This document shows positions 23,601 to 37,004 of a stretch of 64,000 nucleotides of DNA, one piece after another (within the stretch, counting starts at the first letter, position 1; each line of letters starts with the position of its first letter). The notes below the pieces were generated by a model. It did no database searches and was not told the origin of the DNA. It worked only from the letters and a program-made list of their open reading frames with translations. Position numbers and translations under genes: made by a program. Origin of the DNA: Theristus sp. LFF4_11 (Eukaryota; Nematoda; Chromadorea; Monhysterida; Xyalidae); NCBI GenBank assembly GCA_030248135.1, contig JASANC010005775.1, positions 1 through 64,000 of the forward strand, written 5' to 3'.

Positions 23601-23688
23601 GCGACACACGACGCAACGGCGGATGCTCGCTGTGGGAGACGGCCGAGCACGACACGCTCATCGTCGCCGGTCTCGTCTGCTTCTGCAT
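20670..23688 (-). CDS. Regnase-family endoribonuclease (ZC3H12 / REGE-1 type)
   Basis: Cytoplasmic RNase that destroys selected mRNAs through 3' UTR stem-loops (family knowledge). Eight exons on the minus strand: 23688-23233, 23167-22896, 22798-22659, 22580-22346, 22256-22113, 22021-21936, 21848-21401, ~21302-20670; about 800 residues. A UBA-like helix pair (LADFSTRLGYTETQLCLV) comes first. The PIN/NYN nuclease core follows: VVDGNNVAMTHG, FSCAGIAICVQYFVDRGH, EQPRPDMPITDQHIL, IVCHDDRF, VIVSND and LLMYSFVDDR. All four metal-binding Asp of the family are kept. The CCCH finger is CPYGRKCTFGNKCKFAH, spacing 5-5-3. A Gln/Ser-rich linker leads to the conserved C-terminal helix domain (HLSQIFDPALVDSIMEAH). 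All domains are present, so the gene looks active. The start is the first Met of the open exon. Confidence 0.93.
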
Positions 23689-24998
23689 CCGGCTCTGTCC
23701 TAATCATTTTTACTTTCGTTAAAGTTTTTGCCCACATACCACTGATTTCGATACGTTTAAGAATGGGACAAACACGGTTATGCTGCCAACAACAACCACA
23801 CAGTCAGTATTACGTCACCACTGTTTGAAGAAGATAAGAAAACAATCGTGATATGCGCTAATGACACACAGAAAAACTTGTGAAAAGACAAGTCCAGTTT
23901 AACAGTTGTTACGGACAGCGAGTGGACAATTGAACAAAATAGCAACCGTTGTGTTCTATAACAATGGCTGACACAACAAAAAACCCGAAACAGAACACAA
24001 ACGGACAGCGCACAAAGAACATACGCCGCCTGTTTTGTGTGCACACAAGAATTTTTTTGATCTGCATCAACCGGTCAGAGAGCAGCAATGAGCAAATATG
24101 ACATTATTAACGACGTAAGCATAGATCTTCGCTGAACGAGAAAGAATGTGTGTGCGGCGAAATGACGCTGCACATCGGACGGCATATAACCAGCTGTGAT
24201 TGTGTTACGCTGAGAAATATGAAAATATGATACGTAAGCTGGACAAACACGTGAAGCCTGTCAAAGAACTTGTTTATCTCTCTGCGTCTCTCTCTTGTCT
24301 CCCTGAGTCAACATCAATATCAATGCGAATAATAATCATCTACAGTTAGATATGTCAAAATTCTGTGCCTTATTGTGTACGGTTTTTACTGTACACTTGG
24401 TCTTGACACAATCTACACGATTCTGCAGATGTCTCTCGACCGTTGTGTATTGTACTGAATTGGTTGGAAAGAGTAAACGTAAATTAAGAAATCGCAGCGA
24501 AATATTTGAAACAATGGATGTACAATAAAATCGTTCCAAGACTAGAGACGGTAGCCACCGTATTATGTGGGCCCAGCGTTTCAAGACTCTACTATTCAAA
24601 GCACAATGTACATGTCTTCAGCAAACACAAGTACTGTACATGTGATTCAATTTGAGATAAAAATCACGTTCATATGCCAACCCTATGTACTGTAGGCACT
24701 TTGATTTGTGGTACATATCTTTCGGATGATTTGTGGTACATATCTTTCGGACCTTTAGAAGGTGCCGACCTTTAAGTGTACAGGATATTTTTTAAAGTTC
24801 AACATTAATTAAAATACCGTATCTTCTGCACAGTACAGTTAAGCGCACATTGAACTCATTGTAAAAGAGGTAACGCAGAACATGAATAGAATAACAGAAA
24901 CGATGTGCAATTTGAATTGAAATAAAACATGAGCCATGATATACCTTCATGGTCTTATAGATATCGCCCAGACGCTAATCTTGAAAGACATCTTGATA
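23689..24998. other. Upstream region of the Regnase gene
   Basis: No gene recognised. A tandem pair of about 25 bases, each containing ATTTGTGGTACATATCTTTC, lies at about 24702-24751. Confidence 0.45.
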
Positions 24999-25788
24999 CG
25001 GTCGAACTCACTAAAATGTGGAATCAGCTGATTGGTCGACCGAGCGTAGGCTGCTCACACTCCGCACCGTTCTTTTTTCGTGGATTTGGATTTTATTGAA
25101 ACGTGTTTTTATGAATTTCCAGCACCCTTTTTGTGCTAAAAATGAACTCAAAGGTTAGAGACCGCGAAATTTAGAAAATTTTTATTCCACAGCTCAACTC
25201 AAAATGTATTTTTTGTTTAATGACGACGACGACGTCGTCGCTTAATTTTTGCGTGTGGACTGGAAAATAAAAGCTTGAAAGGAGTGAGCTGTGCATGGTT
25301 TGCTGCGTGCACCAAGTAAATGAACACAGCAGCTTACCAAAAACAACTTGAAAACGAAAAAAATGAAAAATGAAAGCAAAGTCGTCGTCGTGTCGTCGTC
25401 GTCCGCGAAGTCGGAACGCATTTTTTTAATTGCGGACGCATGTCGATCGGTCAGCTAGGAATGAAACCCCCTTCAGCTGGCTACACAGCGCACTCATTTC
25501 AGGCTTTTGTCTTTCAGTTCACACGTAAAAATTAAGCGACGACGTCGTCGTCGTCGTCGTCAGTAAAAAATGCATTTTGAGCTGTTGAATAAAAAAAATT
25601 GAATTTCGCAGTTCTCCAACCCTTTGAGTTTATTTTTTGCATGAAAACGGTGCTGGAAATTCACACTCATTCAAAAGAAACACGTTTCAATAAAATCCAA
25701 ATCCACGAAAAAAGAACATTTGCGGAGTGTGAGCAGCCTCCGCTCGGTCGACCAATCAGCTGATTCCACATTTTAGTGAGTTCGACTG
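24999..25788. mobile_element. 790-bp foldback DNA transposon, mariner-like ends
   Basis: Bounded by TA on both sides (24997-24998 and 25789-25790). The left end reads CGGTCGAACTCACTAAAATG and the right end is its inverse, ending AGTGAGTTCGACTG. The inverted arms run about 290 bases each with scattered mismatches and include CAGCTGATTGGTCGACCGAG, GTGGATTTGGATTTTATTG and GCGACGACGTCGTCG-type runs. The loop is about 190 bases and codes for nothing. TA duplication suggests mobilisation by a Tc1/mariner-type transposase. The ends share CAGTCGAACT and CAGCTGATTGG with the smaller ATCACGTGAT MITE family, so the two are probably related. Confidence 0.8.
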
Positions 25789-25790
25789 TA

Positions 25791-28728
25791 GGACTCTACG
25801 TTTGAAACCATTCACAAATGAGTAAATTTGAAACAGTAGTAAAACCAGCAATATTGTCAAACTTTTAACGCACCAACCGCAATTTGTGAACGACATTGGT
25901 TGTGAGTCAGGTACATACGCACGTGTGCTGCAGACTGCGCGCAATGAGAGCGTTTGACGTAACATACGCAAGATCGTCTTACATAATTATTACTGCGGTG
26001 AATAATTTTGTGCAATATGTAAAAAAAATAATATTCGCGTACATTACGAAGAACTTTATTAAACTGAGTATGACGTCACGCCGGGGCTGCACGATTGCTC
26101 TGTGACGTCGATAACGGCCGGGTGGAGTCGTTCGGTATTAACGAATACAAGGATATAGACACCTGGAAAGTCAGACTTGCTCCTTCGTCCTGACGAACTT
26201 GCGACTAACGTGACGACACAAAATGAATGAACGAATTGCTCGCCACATACACGCACGGCATACTACACACAAAAACTACGCACGTTCGCATTTTATAATG
26301 AAAATCATAATGCGCATCGTATTGTGGTGGGTGACGTTCGTTTGGATTGAACTTGTGTGCGTGTACTGCACTCTGAGCATTAAATTTTTTTAAAATCTTT
26401 CACCGTCAACTTGACGATTATTGGCGATCAAATCGATTTTTTCATTCTTTCTTGTCTCTTAGTTTCGTGCGTCAGTCGAAGTATTACAATTTCTACTGAC
26501 CTGTACAGTGAGAAATCTTCATTATATACTGAGAAGGTAATCATTTGGCGCGTGCGCAGATTTGTGGTTGTTCAAAATTTCTTCACCTTCGTCAGTTGAC
26601 TTTCAACTATGTTTAGGATTGTTTTCTGATCGTTATTAATGTGCGCTGCGTTGCAAGGAATGTTGAGAGGTGTGTCGTCACACAAGAGCTGTGCAGTTTC
26701 GTTTCACAAAATAACTGTTTCAATCGGGCGGCAACCTTGTAATGGTCGTTTATATTTTCACCAATGATCGAAAGCCAAATGCAATTTTCTTTTTTCCGCT
26801 TCCAGAGCAACAATTTTTTTCTTGACCGGCTCGATTCACAAAACTGCTGTAGAAACTGTGCATGACGTTGTTGCATGTGGAAACACAGAACCAAAAAAGT
26901 TCAACAAACAAATATTCAAAAAAAAACAAAGTCAACGCGCTAGTTAAATTATTCATCTGAAGACAGCCGAGCAGAGTGGCAAACTCACACACACACACAT
27001 GCACAACATACGCGTCAACAATCTGAAAATAACATTCAACGTATCGCTGGATTGTTTTGCGCACACATGCGATCGACGTCACCAGAAAGTATGTGGAACT
27101 TGAAACGGGCGGGTGATGAGATGATTGATTAATGTGTGTATTCACACGATCATGATACGGTGACGCACAAACGTGGCAACAAGCAAACCTGTTCAAACAA
27201 ACCGTGTACAGTTTTGAAAAATCGTTTCACAAAATACAATTTAAAATATTTTTTCAGTTCGGCAAACAACCAGTGTAGTGTCATGTGATTTAATGATCTC
27301 CAAATGCAACATTGTAAAAAAGTGAAAGTCGATTGGTCACGTCACGAACAAACATCAGAATTGTCGTTTATGAAAAAGACAAAAAAATCGTTCATAATGC
27401 CGACGAAGTGCAATTGGATATTGACCAAATTTACTTCGCGGTGTGCTGCACATGTTTTTGCTAGTCGTGACGAAGGAGCGTCTGGGATACTGAAGTTAAA
27501 AACTACAGAAAAACAGAATGTAAGCAGCAAAAATGATGAAAACAAGACGCCGCAGGTGCTATAAAATGTTGTTTGGCCATTTTTTGAAGCAAACAACACA
27601 ACGCTGCCGTTTCTCAGAACAGTTGAAAGACGTACAGGCAATTGGGCCCAGGCGTAAACGAGAGAACGAGCAGCAAAAAATGAGTTGTGACGTCACTGAA
27701 TGTTTAAAATGGAAACATAAACGTAATACAAAACAGACGCGTGAAAAAAAAATCATATCGCTGTTGTCACACGTCCAGTCGGGTCGTAATATGAAAAGAG
27801 CAAACAACAACATTGAAACTGCTGAATGGTGCGTAAAGGCAAACACAACTTTAGTTGCTAAATGTCAAAGATCGGCTATTTCATACTAGTCCAACGACTC
27901 GTCACGATAGCAGCACAAGAGAGCGTAGTTGAACCGAAAGCGCAACATCAATAAAAAACAAAACAGGTACAAATATTAATAGATAACTTGACATCAAGAA
28001 GAAAATATCTTAAAAAAGGCCAGGCGTTCGAGTCACATCTGTGATGACGCGACGGATAAACTTTAACTCCGGGAACAACATACACACGACACGACACACA
28101 TAAGACCATTCCAAGGAACCGTTAAACATTATGTTGCTAGCGAGCACAGAAAAAACGTCATGTCGCATGGAAATAACCGCTTGCTTGTATATGTATTTGA
28201 AATGCGGCAAGCTGAAGCAGAATGATGGAACACACTACTAGATTATGCTACCACATAAGCTCCCTGCACAGGCTAATACAACACGCACACTAGTTCGTCC
28301 TTGACGCAGCTAGTGTTTATCTACTTTGGCGGTTCGCAGCTAGTATTATTGTATTCTGTGTTGCTATTTTTATAATTTGCGCCTTTAGTGTATTCTTATT
28401 TTTAGCATGTTTATCGTTAGCTGATTACTTCGTAAACAACGTACAGTTTATTCTTCGAAAGTACAAGAGTGCCTCAGCTAAGAATGATCCAAATTAAAAG
28501 ACCCAAAAGTCAACCATTAGTAAAGACAAAAATTACAAGGCACTGAATCGTCAAGCAGCAAATCTATGAGATTATGCAATTTATTATTTATCAACGAAGT
28601 AATAAAAAATGACCACAATAACAACAACAACAACTGTAATTGCAGTATAATTAATTTGTTTTTGATGTTTGTAACAGCCCAGTAAACAAAGCAGTGTTCA
28701 AAGGTTTGAAACAGGCTTTCATGGCAAT
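25791..28728. other. Intergenic region, 2.9 kb
   Basis: No recognisable exon on either strand. Several open stretches of 80-150 codons (for example the minus strand at 26750-27196 and the plus strand at 27304-27564) are Cys/Phe-rich or Lys-rich and match no family I know. It may include distal regulation or the 3' UTR of the M16C gene. Confidence 0.4.
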
Positions 28729-31700
28729 TTAGATCTTGTACGAATCGTCAAACCGTTGTACTTCGGCCCAACTAAACTCGGTCACTGTGAGGCCAAACCT
28801 AGAACGTCAGTTTCTGAAAAGCTGAACGGTGCAGAGCAGAAATGAACACAAAACACCACAAACCCTTTTAGTCCGTCCACAACCTCGGCTATCTTTGACG
28901 GATGGCAAACGATAGCGGTGCTCGAGGAGGTCGCATCGAAAAGACGAGTCAGAAAACGTCGAGCAGCATTCAAAACCTGATCGGGAGTTGTATGCCACAC
29001 TTGGTCGATTAATCGCCTGAAATGAAACAGAGAATGTGGCAACCTCACAATACACGTTTACATAGGAAGTAAATTTGTAAATTTAGTGCTTGCTTGTGAA
29101 TTTGTGCTAGTTTTTGCACTTACCGAACATAATCGTGCGGAAGACTTCGCAAATGTGCGAGCAATGACTGTGTGCTTGCGGCTGGCACCGTCTCGATGCT
29201 CTCAACCAGTTCGTAGATCAGACTTCGCTTTGCCGATTCAACTTCATTATTAACGAACTGATTCTCGGAACCGTTCAGATGAGATTGCTACAATGAACTG
29301 CACTGCACCACCATCCTACACGTTTTCTTAACCGCATCAGCTGAACTAACACGAAATAAATAAACTTGCTGAAGGTTCACGCAAGTCGATTAAACGTTAA
29401 AGCGTTAGAACACGACGCAACAGAAGCGCGCTTCACGTACGATGATCGACTTCGCCTGTTCATACGCGTTGACCGGCTGCGCGCAGCGGAACAGATTCAA
29501 CACCAAACAAGCGTCGTCTGGTTTACAAATCACGTACGCGCCATACGCGTAGCCTCGACCCCTGATGCTGCGCCATAGGGGGCCCTCACATTGACTAAGG
29601 TACTGCAAAGCCACCTGAAGTGCCGCATACTCGGGCGACTGACGGTCAATGCCAGAACACGAACAGATCTGCAATGGTTGCAATCAAGAACGCCTGAACA
29701 TACCAGAACAATTCAAGGAGTCCGTTGGTCGTTGGTGGAAACACCGATTTCGATCGAACGATATTCGGATTCGAACTTGCTGGATTCTGGTCACTTTGTC
29801 AAATTAAGCCACGAAGAGAATAACTGGCTATTTCAGCCGAATTGATCTCCAAACAATCAAATAAAGAACTGCGTTCAGCGTATTCGAAAACCCACACATA
29901 CATAACCATGCGATAATACGTCCATTTGTGGTGGGTACCACGCACGAGCAACTGCTTTTGCGTGGCATCCTCCCTCCACCCATTCACTGTCCTTCCGTTC
30001 GTACTTTTGGGCTACTCTGTTTTTACAGACAAAATAAATTATAGACAATCAGCTGATTGGTTTGTGATCACGTGATGCATGCTTTATGTGCAGGACAGAC
30101 TCCGCCCCCACAGCAATGCCTGCAACGGAAAACACGCATCATGTGATCACCAACAATCAGCTGATTGATTACCTATAATTCAGAGGTTGTCTGGGGAAGG
30201 TAAAGAATGGGATAGGCACTGGACAGACAGTAGTCTGTGATAGGTCGCTTTGGATACAGGCAGGGTGTAAGGCAAAACCAATTTCTCCGTGGTGGTCCGG
30301 ACAATGGTAATGTGGCACGGATTCTCTCGACAGTTTTCAACCAACCGTTTGACAAATAAGAAGCTTCTCTCTCCACGTTAGTTGGAAAACGCTTGCGCTG
30401 AGTCAACAAACGAAAAACGAAAAAAAATCAAAATTCAAAACTGAAAAAATCCAATACATGTCGAATATAGCAGGCGTCGCTGGAGCCGACGGTCAGCAAA
30501 CGATGCCTGCCCCAGCCGATCGACGGACGCCGACCCTGATCCCGCAGCACTTTCGTTTTCTTGTGCGACGGCGAATCAGCGGCGTTCTCGATTTCGTTCG
30601 CAAAGTGTTGCCGCCACACCGCCGCTGGGTCGTCCGACTGCAGACGACTCGTGTCACAACGCAGGTGCACGCGCATCCGTGAGTGGTCACAGAAGAGCGC
30701 ACGGTACAACGAGCGAACACGCGACACCACCTGAGCAAATTGCACGCTTTGAGATTTTTAAAAATATTATTGGTTTTTGAATTTCAAATGTTTGAGTTGG
30801 AGAATAATGTTGACCAATGAATACTGCGTGAAACGAAAGTGCCGTTTCTCTCGCCTTTTCTGGCTGTTGATCGGTCATTTCCAGCAGATACTTGAAGTAG
30901 CGCTCTTGTCGGACTGCCGAACCGAGCAGACGGTTGCCATCTGCACAAAATTATTTGATAGTTTTAATTGTTTAATAATTTTTAGCAGTACAAAAAGGAA
31001 AAATGCTGACCCATAAACAAAAAAAAAAACAAAAACGTCAACCCAACAAACATCAGATGCCTGACATTTTCAAATGCCATCAACCGAAACAAACAACGAC
31101 CGCGCTCACCAACCTGGCTCCGTGATCAACACTGTCTGCAACAGTTTGCACATTTCATCGGCGTCCCGTTTCTCGTCGGCCACTTCGTTCAACAGTCGTT
31201 TCAGGATCACTTTCAATCGATCCACGTCAACATGCACGTCGTGTGCGACACGCGACAGCCAGGAGACGCCGAGCGAGTAATGCTCACTGGGAACCTGCCA
31301 TTGAAACAAGGGGACGAAATCACGCAGTCACTGTGTGACATGAATGTTTTGTATTTGTTTTGAAAATTTTCAATTGGTTATTTATAGAGTATTTTACATG
31401 TTGTTAAGAGTATTTTGAGTTAAAAAAGTTCTTGCATTTTCGTTTTCTGACCAACCAAGAGACTGATGACAAAATACTGATGGAATGCACCGGCGACACC
31501 GCAGTCCGCCGAATAATCGACCAAATCTCGATGCAGCTGTTTGACCACAGTTTCGTAATCGACCGTTTTGCTGGCGTCTGCCGGATCAGTCAAGGGCGAC
31601 TCAAACAGCAGCGAGGTCAACGGAAGCCAAACGGCACGCAGAGGCGCCGACAGGGAGTCGCTGTTGAATAGTGCGTCGATCTGGGCAGGTTTGGGACGGG

Positions 31701-34700
31701 TTGCAATCAAGCTTGTGCAAAAGTTGTTATGTTGCGCTAAAAATGTTGATAAAAAGGTGAATAGACGAAGCTGAACCGCGCTTTTATTACCCTGGCTTAA
31801 CTAACCATCCAATCTAAAGGATCACTTACGAAGCAGTATTTGATGACGCGTAGCTATGTTACTGCTTCATGAATGCCGTTTTAGTCAACAAAAGTTCAGA
31901 ATATAAAATGTGACACTAACAAGTCATCTAAAAACTGAATCTGAAGAAAAACCTTGAGAAAACTCGTGCGACAATCATCGAGACTGGCAGCAATGGGCAT
32001 TTGTCGCAATGGGAATCGCTGATTCGTGTCCATCTCGGGCGGTCGATTGCAGCTGGCACGGATTTCGATGTGTTTTATGGCGTCGATGCTGTCCACGGTG
32101 CAGTCACGCAGAAACGCCTCCGTCGGTTTGTTCTTCTATAAATGTACAATCTGTTCGGTTTACGATTTTATTCTTCTAAAAGACTAGTTTTTCAATCTTT
32201 TGCGTCACTTCACCTCACATTCATTGAACAACAAACAGCACCCCACCGAAGGAGGAGCAACAAGAGTAAACCTGACGACGAAAGTGAAACAATGTCCAAG
32301 CAAACACGAAATATCACACCTCATTCGCTCCAATAGCGGCCTGCAGCGCCCGTTCACACTCAGCCAGTCCATTTTTGCCCATTTTCTCGACCCTCTCCGC
32401 TATCCGTTGCTCCTCGAGCGCCGTCTGCTCATCAATCAACTCTGCTGACGGCTCGCCCACAACCTCAAAGTCACTCAGTTCGATTCAATCATTTCGGTAG
32501 AAGCCGCTTTTTATGACGGGAAAGTGCATTAGGGAAGCGAGTTCTGAACAAACGTTCATTCCAATTCTATCCCACTTAAATGCAAGTTCCTTATAAAAGC
32601 TCCTCCCCACATCCCATTATAATCAATTAGCTTTCAATCTGTGCTCAAATGACCAAACAACACCAACCGACCCCATCCCCAACAAATACTGTATTCGTGC
32701 GCACGCACCAGCGCATGCGGCACACCAGGGCCCATGTACTGCCGTAGTAACTGCAGCCAAAATATCTCTGGCTCTTTCGACAGATCTTTCAGTATCGCCG
32801 CTTCGTTTGCGCGCTGACGAAAATGCTCCTCATGCTCGCCGTACAGAAAGTCGCCTTGAAAAAAACATACTTGAAATAAATTCATGAAATTTTGTTAAAT
32901 TACAATTTCAACGAAAAAGTAGAACGACTTGTCGATCGATCAAGTGAAAAATTCGACTGAGCTGCAAATATGGTTCATGGGAGAAGCGAAACTGATACTC
33001 CATTCAGCGTAACATGCCATGGTACATTCTGGCAAATTGAAACAATGACTGACAACAAAGGATGAACATGAGAATATGACAAAAGACAACAAACCAAACA
33101 ATCAACTGACAACCACCAACCGATCACCATATGTGCGACTGCCTTGTGCGGCTCCTTCTCAAGCGAGCTCAACAGCAAATGAATGTGCTTGGTGATTCCA
33201 TCCAACAGACGTTGCATATCGAACGGCTCTTTGCCTGAATGTCTCATTTTTTAGTGTCTGAGCGCTTGAATGATGCAGGGAGAGACCGAAAATCTAGCAA
33301 AAAAACCGCCGTACCAGCGCACAACATTTCCAACAAGTGCAAACACAGCGGTGATATGGCGTCCAGTTTTTCAATGGCGACACCGCTAAACGTGAGCGTG
33401 ATTTGCGACTGCCATTGGTCGTTGTGCTCTATGGAAACCTGCGAATCACAACAAACTGAACAAAATCTGGGTTTAAGGACGAAAATAAACATGGTGGGGT
33501 TACGTTTGAAGCAAATTTGTGTGCGAATCTAAGAAAAAAACCATTCCCGATAGCTGTATATGTCCGTCCGGTAGTCGGGACACAAACCACTCATGCGATG
33601 GCAAACAGGAAAGTGAACTGACAAACTGATTTGCAAGAATCAACCAACCGCACTGCACAAAGGCTCGGCACATTGGACAAAAGTGCGCTCAAACGGTGAC
33701 ACGGCAGTGTCGGTCAAATGCTCACCCAGCATCTCCATGGCCACCATCGAACGAACATCCTGTTTTTGAGGATAGTGAAAGAATGTTGTTGGACAAACGG
33801 GTGAAACTATATTTCAGTCGAAGTGTTTGTCTTGAACATCCCAAGCAAATCATGTTGAATAACGCAGATAATCAACTACAGACACTGCTAGACACACAAA
33901 CTTGCTGGCAGCGATTCGATTTCTAGCAAAGCACGGGACACTCAGAACACTGAGCAAAGTTTAGCGTGTTTCAACCACGTTGTGAAAGAGATGGCTGTAA
34001 ATGAAGACACAAAATCCAATATATATAATATTTTAAACTGACATCAACAACTCACTGTTCCATGTGGACCGAACCAGCCAAGCAGCACAATGCCCGTCGT
34101 TTCGTCGTCACTGGGGCATTTCAGCTTGCGGCTTTGTGCTGCACTCATCGGCGGAATCGAGGTCCGAAACGGCTTCACGAAATCGGGCACAGTTTTCTGA
34201 ACACGGTTTTGTCACTGTCATGTGATGGTGATGTCAGCAGAACCTATTTTGACTTCAGTTCAGGTGACAGATAAATAAACAACGATAAGGTGCAATTGAG
34301 CTCCTTTGGTCTCCTCTCCACTTCTAGTAAGCTCATTCATGCCAAACTTGTTGGATATTGCGGTTTTGAGTGTTTTGCAGCAGCTTCAGCACAAGATTCA
34401 TAGAGTTCGTGCTGACAATGTTCACACAAACCACAACTGAAATGCACACCTGTTCAGTGCCAGTAGCCGCACACGACACCGCCTCAGCCTGTTGCACCGT
34501 TTTCAGCAGACGCTCATGGTCGATGCTGCCCGAGACGACGAGACACGTGTTCTGCGGGGTGTAAAACTGGCGGTGGAACGCTTTCACCTGAACGATACAA
34601 GCGTAAAAAGCCGGTAAAAACAAATTACTTCTGTTTATTCATGTCATGTTCGTCTAAACATGTAATGATGAACGATTTGGAGACTGAGTGTGTGACTGGT

Positions 34701-36012
34701 GCTCAATTCTCCCGGGGCATAACACCGCAGGCGTTACACTTTCACCAACCATCAGACTCATAAACTCATACTTCTAGCTTTGCATATTTCACAATCGTTA
34801 TAGCGCGTCACCGTCACCTTTTCATTGTTGCACGACTCTCTCAAGTTCCTCAGTCGTCCACCAGTCTCCGCGCGGTATCCATTTCCCTCCGGATACATGA
34901 AGTCCTTCAACTGTTGCGTCGTGATTCGATCCATCTCCTGTTCGCAGTCCTGCATCTCCGAGTACACGACGCCGGCGTCCTGGCCGTCGCCGTTGATGTG
35001 GTGCACCTCGGTCAGGAACTGCTCTTGCTGAAGTGAAAGAATGAGAAATTTGAGTTTGATTTGTACGATCACACTGGATTCAATCGATCTGTCCTTGCGA
35101 AACGCAGAAAACTCTGAAAAAAACTGCAAGAACAGCATGTAATACGAACGGAGACCTCCATAAACAAGAAAAACACCATCGTACAAAAGGAAAAACCACA
35201 AAAAAGCTTGAAAACCGTCAACATCGGTCGATACAGATGGTCCAAATAAACGGGCAGCAGTTTCAGAAATCCATCTGCGCCAGCGGTTGACATTGTGTAG
35301 CACGTGTGGTCCGTGTCCGTCCATGCGTTCGTACCCGATGCGAGACATCGATTCGCAACAAAATCCAGACAACCCTGCAATTGGCAGCGATTTCGCGTCG
35401 CTTCATTGAAAGCTTTTCTTGCAAATTGCAAACACATCATGACACTACTGACAACAAACTCACTGTAACACAATCAACCAATCGACTTTGTGTGCAATGA
35501 ATTCAAAAGCAGCTTTCATGAAACAGTTTGGCACAAACAAACACCGCTTCATGAATGCCGCTTAAGTTTACAACGCTCAGCGCAGTGATACCAAAAAACT
35601 GCTGCATGAAAAATTGCAATTCAACACGGAACCTTCCATGGGTACTGCTGACTGCCCATGAACACGAGATGCTCAAGCGTGTGCGGTAGACCGTCGTCGG
35701 TTTTTGTTTCGGTTGCTGCATTTGAAAAAAACAAGAATAACAAGAAAGAATTGATAGAATTCAACTTGGCACCATAACCAGAAAAACGAAATGTAATCAT
35801 CAACAATCACGTTGGATATCAAAAAAGGTGAAAAGTCAACCTAAACAAATGAATCCGGAAACGACGGGGCTTTCAACGTCGGCGACAACTACCGTGAGTC
35901 CGGTCTTCTGCGAGACGTACTTGACGGCATCGCCAACACCCAACACTTTTGTTCGGTTGATCGCACGAAACCACGACGAAACTGATGCGGCCGCAGTTGA
36001 CGCACTCATCAT
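28729..36012 (-). CDS. M16C metallopeptidase, C05D11.1 / yeast SDD3 type
   Basis: Zinc peptidase of the pitrilysin clan, about 1,000 residues in some 18-20 exons on the minus strand. It starts MMSASTAAASVSSWFRAI at 36012. The inverted zinc motif HxxEH is seen as PHTLEHLVFMGS near 35650-35690. It is followed by ASGTNAWTDTDHTCYT, LPVYLDHLYRPML, TEVHHINGDGQDAGVVYSEM (34970-35030) and FYTPQNTCLVVSG. Middle repeats include GIVLLGWFGPHG and DVRSMVAMEMLGEHLTDT. The C-terminal half has HYSLGVSWLSRV, YLSQCEGPLWRSIRGRGYAY near 29530-29610 and LLAHLRSLPHDYV. It ends SWAEVQRFDDSYKI. The HxxEH and the downstream Glu region are intact, so it should be active. The substrate is unknown in this subfamily. The start lacks an obvious mitochondrial presequence. 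Exact exon joins were not all verified. Confidence 0.88.
30035..30185. repeat. Palindromic MITE with ATCACGTGAT core, copy 4
   Basis: In an intron of the M16C gene. Arms TTATAGACAATCAGCTGATT and AATCAGCTGATTGATTACCT enclose TGATCACGTGATGCATGC and its inverse. The loop has GACTCCGCCCCCACAGCAATGCC, as in copy 1. Confidence 0.7.
31808..31890. repeat. Short palindromic MITE, GGCATTCATG family, copy 4
   Basis: M16C intron. ACGAAGCAGTATTTGATGAC on one side; TACTGCTTCATGAATGCCG on the other. The left end is degraded. Confidence 0.5.
35508..35570. repeat. Short palindromic MITE, GGCATTCATG family, copy 5
   Basis: M16C intron. GCTTTCATGAAACAGTTTG pairs with CACCGCTTCATGAATGCCGC. A short internal deletion relative to copy 3. 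Confidence 0.5.
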
Positions 36013-37004
36013 GCCACTCTAAGAAATGAAATTGCAGCGGTTTATTCTGTTGTTTCGGTCTGCCTCTGCTTTAGCGGTTGGCGATTGTCTCTCTATATTC
36101 TCGAATGATTCAGCTTCAGCTTCTTCAGCTCCACTGAAATGAAAACTAAAACTCAAGAGCTAAAAAACCGGAACGGAAACGGAAACGGAACTAAAAATTA
36201 ACAAAAGATTTTGTTTCAATCATAAAAACTTCGCTACTACTGATTAGACATTGCATTGGTTGACTGACGGAGTTAGTTTTCTTTCAGTTCAGTTCTTTCG
36301 CTTGGCTTTCCTTTTTAGCCTTTTTGCTTCGCTTTGGTTTTGTTTTCGTTTCGTCAGAATTGTTTTGCTGGAACTTGAAAGTTAAAAGGTATTGTTTGAG
36401 GTTGGTCAGCCAGAACGAGACCAGGAGCTTAAGATGTTTCCGTTGGTTGGGTTTTGTTGGTAAAATAAAAAAAACCCTAAAATTATTTACCAGATGATTT
36501 TGAGCATTTGACGACAATAAAAAATTCGAAAGTGCTGTACTGCTGCACTGTGGATTCTGCTGCGTTTGATGCTGATCTAGCACGTAACGGTAACACCACG
36601 GTCCACGGATGAGCGCAAACGCAAAACGTTGTTCAACATTGTTGCTGCGACTTTCATGTTCGTCAATTGGAAACTTTCAGTTCGTTTCTTCGTCTGTTTT
36701 TCGTTGCTCTCTTTTGAATCTGTTCCTTTTATACACACAAACAAAAATGCATGAAAACTTGAATGGAATTTTTTTTTTTTAATATTTGAAGCACGCCCCC
36801 CACCGATTCCGGAAACCCGAAGGTACCAAACTCCGGTGGGATTGGGGAACGGACGGCTCACCATCCCGTGGAACCAATACCCTCGCCACGTGAGGGGGAC
36901 ATTGTTGTTGGAGTTTGTTTTATTTCAGACATAACAACTGTGAACTGCCGCTGAAGTTAAGACGTTGTTTGCTCTTGTCGAATCTGAGGGCAATTACTTC
37001 AAAC
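36013..37004. other. Divergent promoter region, M16C and PNPO
   Basis: About 1 kb shared by two genes transcribed away from each other. It holds a GC-rich structured block at 36790-36905 next to an 11-13 base T run (separate finding). Otherwise AT-rich with no coding evidence. Confidence 0.5.

Noticed and set aside
26750..27196. 148-codon minus-strand open stretch as a gene
   Set aside because: Cys/Phe/Val-rich, with no domain, no splice partners and composition like the surrounding DNA.
27304..27889. Two overlapping Lys-rich plus-strand open stretches as a gene
   Set aside because: They overlap in different frames, match no family, and lack plausible splice sites joining them.
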